Below, piece by piece: positions 59,765-64,000 of a stretch of DNA of 64,000 nucleotides; position 1 is the stretch's first letter, and the number at the start of each line of letters is the position of its first letter. This DNA is from Deltaproteobacteria bacterium. GTDB lineage: Bacteria > Desulfobacterota > Binatia > UBA12015. Below the pieces are notes generated by a model. That model ran no database searches and was not told where the DNA came from. It saw only the letters and a program-made list of their open reading frames with translations. The stretch lies in assembly GCA_016874795.1 (NCBI GenBank), contig VGTG01000002.1, forward strand, positions 35,671-99,670. Reading direction: 5' to 3'. Both the position numbers and the translations under genes were made by a program.

Positions 59765-61090
59765 TCAACCGCGGAGGGCCAGGATCTCGTCCGGGTCCTT
59801 GGGGACCTTCGCGGAGAGGACCTCGTGTCCCGCAGGGGTGACGAGAACGTCGTCCTCGATGCGGATCCCGATGCCGCGGTACTCCTCCGGCACGTCGGCG
59901 AGCTGGGGCGAGAAGTAGAGTCCGGGCTCCACCGTGAGCACCATGCCCGGCTCGAGCGGCCGCGGCTGGCCGTCGACGTTGTAGGCGCCGGCGTCATGGA
60001 CGTCCATTCCGAGCCAGTGGCTCGTCCGGTGCATGTAGTACGGCTTGAAGAGTCCCTCGGAGATCACGCGCTCCGCCGCGCCGTCGAGGAGGCCGAAGGA
60101 GAGAAGCCCGTCGACGAGCGTCTCGAGAGCTCGCTCGTGGATCTGCTCGATCGTCGCGCCGGGGCGCACGGCCGCGAGCGCCGCACGCTGCGCCGCGAGA
60201 ACGAGGTCGTAGACCCGCCGCTGCGCCACCGTGTAATCGCGGCCGATCGGGAACGTGCGGGTGATGTCCGCGCAGTAGAACCCGAGCTCGCAGCCGGCGT
60301 CGATGAGCAGCAGCTCGCCGTCGCGCAAGCGATCGGCGTTCGCGGTGTAATGGAGGACCGTCGCGTTCGCGCCGCCGGCGACGATCGACGGGTACGCCCA
60401 GCCGGAGGCGCCGCTCTTCCGGAAGACGTACTCCACCAGCGCTTCGACCTCGAACTCGCCCAGTCCGGGGCGAGCCTCGCGGATCGCCGCGACGTGCGCC
60501 TCGGCCGCGACGTCGATCGCGGTCCGCATCCAGGCGAGCTCCTCCGGCGACTTCATGAGCCGCATCTCGTGCACGAGAGGGCCGGGATCGTAGAGCGAGG
60601 TCGGCAAGTCGTTCGAGGTGCGCGGACGAGACGCCCACGACGTGCGCGCGAGATCGAGCATTCTGTGGTTGAACGCTTCGTCGACGCCGACGCGATAATG
60701 GAGCCCCTTCGCCTTGGCGATCCGTGGCGTCAGCTCGCCCGCGAGCTCGGCGATCGGGAACGCCGCGTCCGCCCCGAAGGTCTCGATGGCGCCCTCGACC
60801 CCTGCGCGTTTTCCCGTCCAGGTCTCGCGCTCGGGATCGCGCGGCTGGACGAAGAGGACGAAGCGGTCCTTCTCGGCCGACCCGTCGAGCACCGCGACCG
60901 CGTCGGGCTCCGTGAAGCCCGTCAAGTAATAGAAGTTCGACTCGGGCCGATACCGGTACTCGACGTCGTTCGCGTGCACGGCGAGAGGCGGGGCGCGGAA
61001 CACGGCGATGCCCTCGCCGATCCGGTCCAGAAGGGCGCGGCGACGTGACGCGAAGTCGAACGCGGGTAGCTCTTCGAGATTGCGGCTCAT
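59765..61090 (-). CDS. pepP: Xaa-Pro aminopeptidase (M24)
   Basis: NFYYLTGFTEPDAVAVL; LLIDAGCELGFYCADITRTFPIG; HWLGMDVHDAG; VLTVEPGLYF. Confidence 0.94.
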   Translation of the reverse strand: MSRNLEELPAFDFASRRRALLDRIGEGIAVFRAPPLAVHANDVEYRYRPESNFYYLTGFTEPDAVAVLDGSAEKDRFVLFVQPRDPERETWTGKRAGVEGAIETFGADAAFPIAELAGELTPRIAKAKGLHYRVGVDEAFNHRMLDLARTSWASRPRTSNDLPTSLYDPGPLVHEMRLMKSPEELAWMRTAIDVAAEAHVAAIREARPGLGEFEVEALVEYVFRKSGASGWAYPSIVAGGANATVLHYTANADRLRDGELLLIDAGCELGFYCADITRTFPIGRDYTVAQRRVYDLVLAAQRAALAAVRPGATIEQIHERALETLVDGLLSFGLLDGAAERVISEGLFKPYYMHRTSHWLGMDVHDAGAYNVDGQPRPLEPGMVLTVEPGLYFSPQLADVPEEYRGIGIRIEDDVLVTPAGHEVLSAKVPKDPDEILALRG

Positions 61091-61572
61091 GGAGTCCACG
61101 GGGTCTGTGGTCCTCGCTGGTTCTGCGGAGCGGCCGGATTCTGTGAAAGCGGCGCGGCCGGCGGGCCCGCCTGGGCGGCCTGAGCCGCCTGTGCCTGGAT
61201 CAGCGCGAGCGGCAGCTTCGGCCTTCCGGCGACCGCGATCACCCGCGCCCGATCGAAGTCGTCGGGGTCGACGGACACGACGATGCGGTCCCCCGGACGG
61301 ATGTCTCCGGGTGCCAGGTCGACGGAGCCGCTCTTGACGATCGTCTCCGGCCCGTACGACACCGCATGACGCTTTCCGACGTCGAGGAACACGACGCGGC
61401 TCGCGCTCGGGTCGACGGCGATCACCTGCCCCGAAGCGCGGTTCGTCACGGGAAGGACCGGGATGTCCGGCTTCTCTGCATGACAGGCGAAGACGACTCC
61501 CGTCGCGGAAGCGGCAAGGACGGCGCGGCCGATGCGGCGGCCGGCTCGGCGGGCGTGCTTCGCGGCCTGCAC
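61087..61572 (-). CDS. Hypothetical exported protein, Ala/Pro/Gln-rich C-terminus
   Basis: IPVLPVTNRASGQVIAVDPSASRVVFLDVGKRHAVSYGPETIVKSG; hydrophobic N-terminus; start approximate; ATGA overlap with pepP. Confidence 0.5.
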   Translation of the reverse strand: MQAAKHARRAGRRIGRAVLAASATGVVFACHAEKPDIPVLPVTNRASGQVIAVDPSASRVVFLDVGKRHAVSYGPETIVKSGSVDLAPGDIRPGDRIVVSVDPDDFDRARVIAVAGRPKLPLALIQAQAAQAAQAGPPAAPLSQNPAAPQNQRGPQTPWTP

Positions 61573-61660
61573 GACTTGCGAGGCTAGCCAGGCCGCCGGA
61601 TGCTGACAAGGGATCCGGTTTCGGAAGGCCCCCGGGTCCGTTAAAGACCCGTCAGCCTCG

Positions 61661-62320
61661 ATGCTCGACGTCGTGACACTTCTCGATCTCGTCCAGCAGG
61701 GCTGGTACGCGACGTACCCTCTCTTGCTCTGCTCGGTGGTCGCGCTCGCGATCGCGGGCGAGCGCCTCTGGGCGCTGCGCGGCCTCGATGCGCGGATGAT
61801 CTCCGTTTCGAAGCAGATCGGATTTCTCATGCGCCGCGGCGACGTCGAAGGCGCCGCCGACCTCCTCGAGCGGGAGGGGCCAGAGCTGCCCCTGAGCCAG
61901 ATCTACCGGCAGCTCATTCCGCACGCCCACACCACGGCGGTCGAGGACCTGCTCGCGATCGCGGACGGCCACCGACTCGCCCAGTCGCAGGGCCTGCGGC
62001 GCAACGTGTGGATCCTCGGAACGATCGGCAGCGCCGCTCCGTTCATCGGCCTCTTCGGAACGGTCGTCGGCATCATGCGGGCGTTCCACAGCATGGCCCT
62101 CGCGGGTGCGGGTGGCTTCGCCGTCGTCGCGGCCGGCATCTCGGAAGCGCTCGTGGCGACGGCTCTCGGGCTCGGCGTCGCGATCGTCGCGGTGGCGCTC
62201 TACAACTACTTCCAGGTGCGTCTGGGCGAGCTCGCGACGACGATGCGGGTCGGCGTGACCCAGTTCATCGACGGCATCTGCGCGTATCGGGGGCACGGTG
62301 GCAGTCGGCAGGTTGCCTGA
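61661..62320 (+). CDS. MotA/TolQ/ExbB proton channel family protein
   Basis: ILGTIGSAAPFIGLFGTVVGIMRAFHSMA; AAGISEALVATALGLGVAIVAVALYNYF. Confidence 0.94.
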   Translation: MLDVVTLLDLVQQGWYATYPLLLCSVVALAIAGERLWALRGLDARMISVSKQIGFLMRRGDVEGAADLLEREGPELPLSQIYRQLIPHAHTTAVEDLLAIADGHRLAQSQGLRRNVWILGTIGSAAPFIGLFGTVVGIMRAFHSMALAGAGGFAVVAAGISEALVATALGLGVAIVAVALYNYFQVRLGELATTMRVGVTQFIDGICAYRGHGGSRQVA

Positions 62321-62726
62321 GCACGGTGACGACGAGCTCGGCGGCGGTGGAATCGTCGCCGAGATCAACATCACGCCGCTGACGGACATCTTCCTCGTTC
62401 TCCTGATCATCTTCATGGTGACGAGCTCCGCGATGATCGAGTCGGGTCCGAGCGTGCAGCTCCCCGAGTCGGGAGCGACGTCGAGCGAGACGAAGGGCGT
62501 CGTCGTGACCGTCGACGAGAGTGAGAAGATCTTCATCAACGGCGCAGAGACCGATCGCGGGGGCCTGAGCCAGGGGCTCCGCGAGGCGATCGCGACGGCG
62601 GAGGTGAAGCGCGTCGTCCTGCAGGGTGATCGTCGCGTCGTCCTCGAGGAGGTCGTCAACATCCTGGACGAGGCACGGAGCGCCGGCGCGACCGAGGTCG
62701 CGATCGCGGCGACCCGGAAGCCCTAG
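62298..62726 (+). CDS. ExbD/TolR family protein
   Basis: AEINITPLTDIFLVLLIIFMVTSSAMIESGPSVQLPES; GTG start inside exbB end. Confidence 0.93.
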   Translation: MAVGRLPEHGDDELGGGGIVAEINITPLTDIFLVLLIIFMVTSSAMIESGPSVQLPESGATSSETKGVVVTVDESEKIFINGAETDRGGLSQGLREAIATAEVKRVVLQGDRRVVLEEVVNILDEARSAGATEVAIAATRKP

Positions 62727-62744
62727 GGTACGGAGACCTCGGCC

Positions 62745-63122
62745 GTGGCGCGCGAAGATCTGCTGCTCGCTCCGGAGTCGCTCGAGACGCTGATCGGGGG
62801 CCTCCGCGAGCTGGCCGTCGCCCTCGGGCCGGGTGCGGCGGAGCAGGTTGCGGGCGTACGCACGCAGCTCGAGAACGCGAAGGCGGCGCGCGACGCGGGC
62901 AACCGCGACGCGGCCGTCGCGGGCATTCTCACCGCGATGCAGAAAATCGCGCAGCTCGCGGCAGCGCTCGACCCGCGTGAAGCGGAGGCGATGCGCGCGA
63001 TGGCCGCGGGCTTCGAGTCCGCCCTGCGGCGCGGCGACGCCGCGCACGCGGCGGAGTCCGTGGACGGCATGCGCCAGCGCTCCGGCGCACAGAAGAAGCG
63101 AGACGACGAGTTCAAGCTCTGA
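62745..63122 (+). CDS. Hypothetical Ala-rich helical protein
   Basis: 125-aa ORF co-oriented with exbBD. Confidence 0.55.
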   Translation: MAREDLLLAPESLETLIGGLRELAVALGPGAAEQVAGVRTQLENAKAARDAGNRDAAVAGILTAMQKIAQLAAALDPREAEAMRAMAAGFESALRRGDAAHAAESVDGMRQRSGAQKKRDDEFKL

Positions 63123-63158
63123 GGGGATTCCGCTCCACCGGCAGGGCGGAGGTACGAG

Positions 63159-63365
63159 ATGGCAAAGGCGAGTGAACGAAAGGGAGTCCGCACCGAGGAG
63201 CTCGCGTGCTGCAAGCGCACGCGGGACAAGGAGATGGAGTCGATCCGTCTGAACTACCTGTCCTTCCCGGTGATCAAGAAGATCGTCTGTCCGACCTGCC
63301 AGATGGTCCTGCCGATCCGCGTGTACTCGCGCGACGACGCCGAGAGCGGCTCCGCCGCGGGCTGA
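63159..63365 (+). CDS. Hypothetical small protein with CC and CPTC motifs
   Basis: MAKASERKGVRTEELACCKRTRDKEMESIRLNYLSFPVIKKIVCPTCQMVLPIRVYS... Confidence 0.6.
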   Translation: MAKASERKGVRTEELACCKRTRDKEMESIRLNYLSFPVIKKIVCPTCQMVLPIRVYSRDDAESGSAAG

Positions 63366-63392
63366 GCCGGAGCCGGAGCGCAGGAGAGAACG

Positions 63393-64000
63393 GTGACCGA
63401 GCCGCCTCCGGCGCGCGGCCGGATCGACGACGTGCTCGTCGCGCTCCTTCTCGGCGGCCGATCGACGCCGGACGAGCTCGTCCGTCGCACCCTTCTCGAA
63501 GCGGGCGACGTGCGTGATTGCCTCGAGCGCGCAAGGCGCGCGGGTGATGCGACTTCGTTCCCGGACGCGCGCGCCGGCGAGCGCTTCGGCTCGACGTCGA
63601 GCGGACGCGAGCGTGCGACCGCGACGCTGCGCGAGGACCGGGATCGACTCGGGCGCGACGTCGAAGAAGCGTACCGCCTCTTCGAGGCGGCCAACTCCGC
63701 GTTCAAGGCGGCGCTCCTTCGCTGGCAGATGCGCTCGGTCGGGGGAGGGCGCGAAGCGAACGATCATCTCGACCCGCGTTACGACGCGCGCATTCTCGGT
63801 GAGATCGCTCGCAGCGTGAGAGCCGCCGACGACGCGCTCGCCCCGCTCGCGGAACGCTGCCGGCGGCATGCGGCCTACCGCGAGCGTCTCCGCGTCGCGC
63901 TCGAGCAAGCGGGCCGGGGAGAAGTCCGCTTCGTTGCGGGCCTCGACGTCGACTCCCTCCACGCGATCTGGTGGGAGCTGCACGCGGACCTCCTCGCGGT
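63393..64000 (+). CDS. Hypothetical protein, truncated by window end
   Basis: Open frame from GTG 63393 (VTEPPPARGRIDDVLVALLLGGRSTPDELVRRTLLEAGDV...) to window end with no stop; absent from ORF track because incomplete. Confidence 0.6.
   Translation, partial: MTEPPPARGRIDDVLVALLLGGRSTPDELVRRTLLEAGDVRDCLERARRAGDATSFPDARAGERFGSTSSGRERATATLREDRDRLGRDVEEAYRLFEAANSAFKAALLRWQMRSVGGGREANDHLDPRYDARILGEIARSVRAADDALAPLAERCRRHAAYRERLRVALEQAGRGEVRFVAGLDVDSLHAIWWELHADLLA

Overview
This is a 64 kb, very GC-rich, gene-dense bacterial chromosome segment. Nearly every base belongs to a housekeeping or metabolic gene. I found no tRNA/rRNA genes, CRISPR arrays, IS elements or prophage genes. The reading is based on domain motifs recognised by eye in the supplied translations, plus my own translation of regions missing from the ORF track. 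Recognisable blocks, in order: a sigma-70 factor; GH57 branching enzyme / DUF4912 / Ycf45-like R3H ATPase; a penicillin-acylase-like protein; a tandem CaiB-type CoA-transferase pair; Grx4-BolA; MoaA; a polyprenyl synthase; Mrp/ApbC; CoaBC; a zinc phospholipase C-like protein; family-4 UDG; NfeD-slipin; QueA-Tgt-YajC-SecD; IscA-HAD; Lon; TrmI-TtuA-TtuB; RluA; PlsB; a Rieske/cytochrome b6-type respiratory complex operon; an OmpA lipoprotein; PstB-PhoU-PhoB; NtrBC; MoeA; FmdB-SpoVR-YeaH-PrkA; PepA/PepP; ExbBD. The most interesting region is the b6f-like operon at about 38.9-44.2 kb. It encodes a Rieske protein, a b6-type cytochrome b with a candidate heme-ci cysteine, a subunit-IV-like protein and a membrane-anchored coiled-coil octaheme cytochrome c. 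It also contains two small membrane-protein ORFs (26 and 57 aa) absent from the ORF track. Other notable points: a sensor-kinase remnant after phoB, pstB without pstSCA, a penicillin-acylase homolog lacking the nucleophile segment, a HAD phosphatase with no canonical start upstream of its catalytic motif, secD without an adjacent secF, and a TtuA/TtuB/TrmI T-loop modification cluster.
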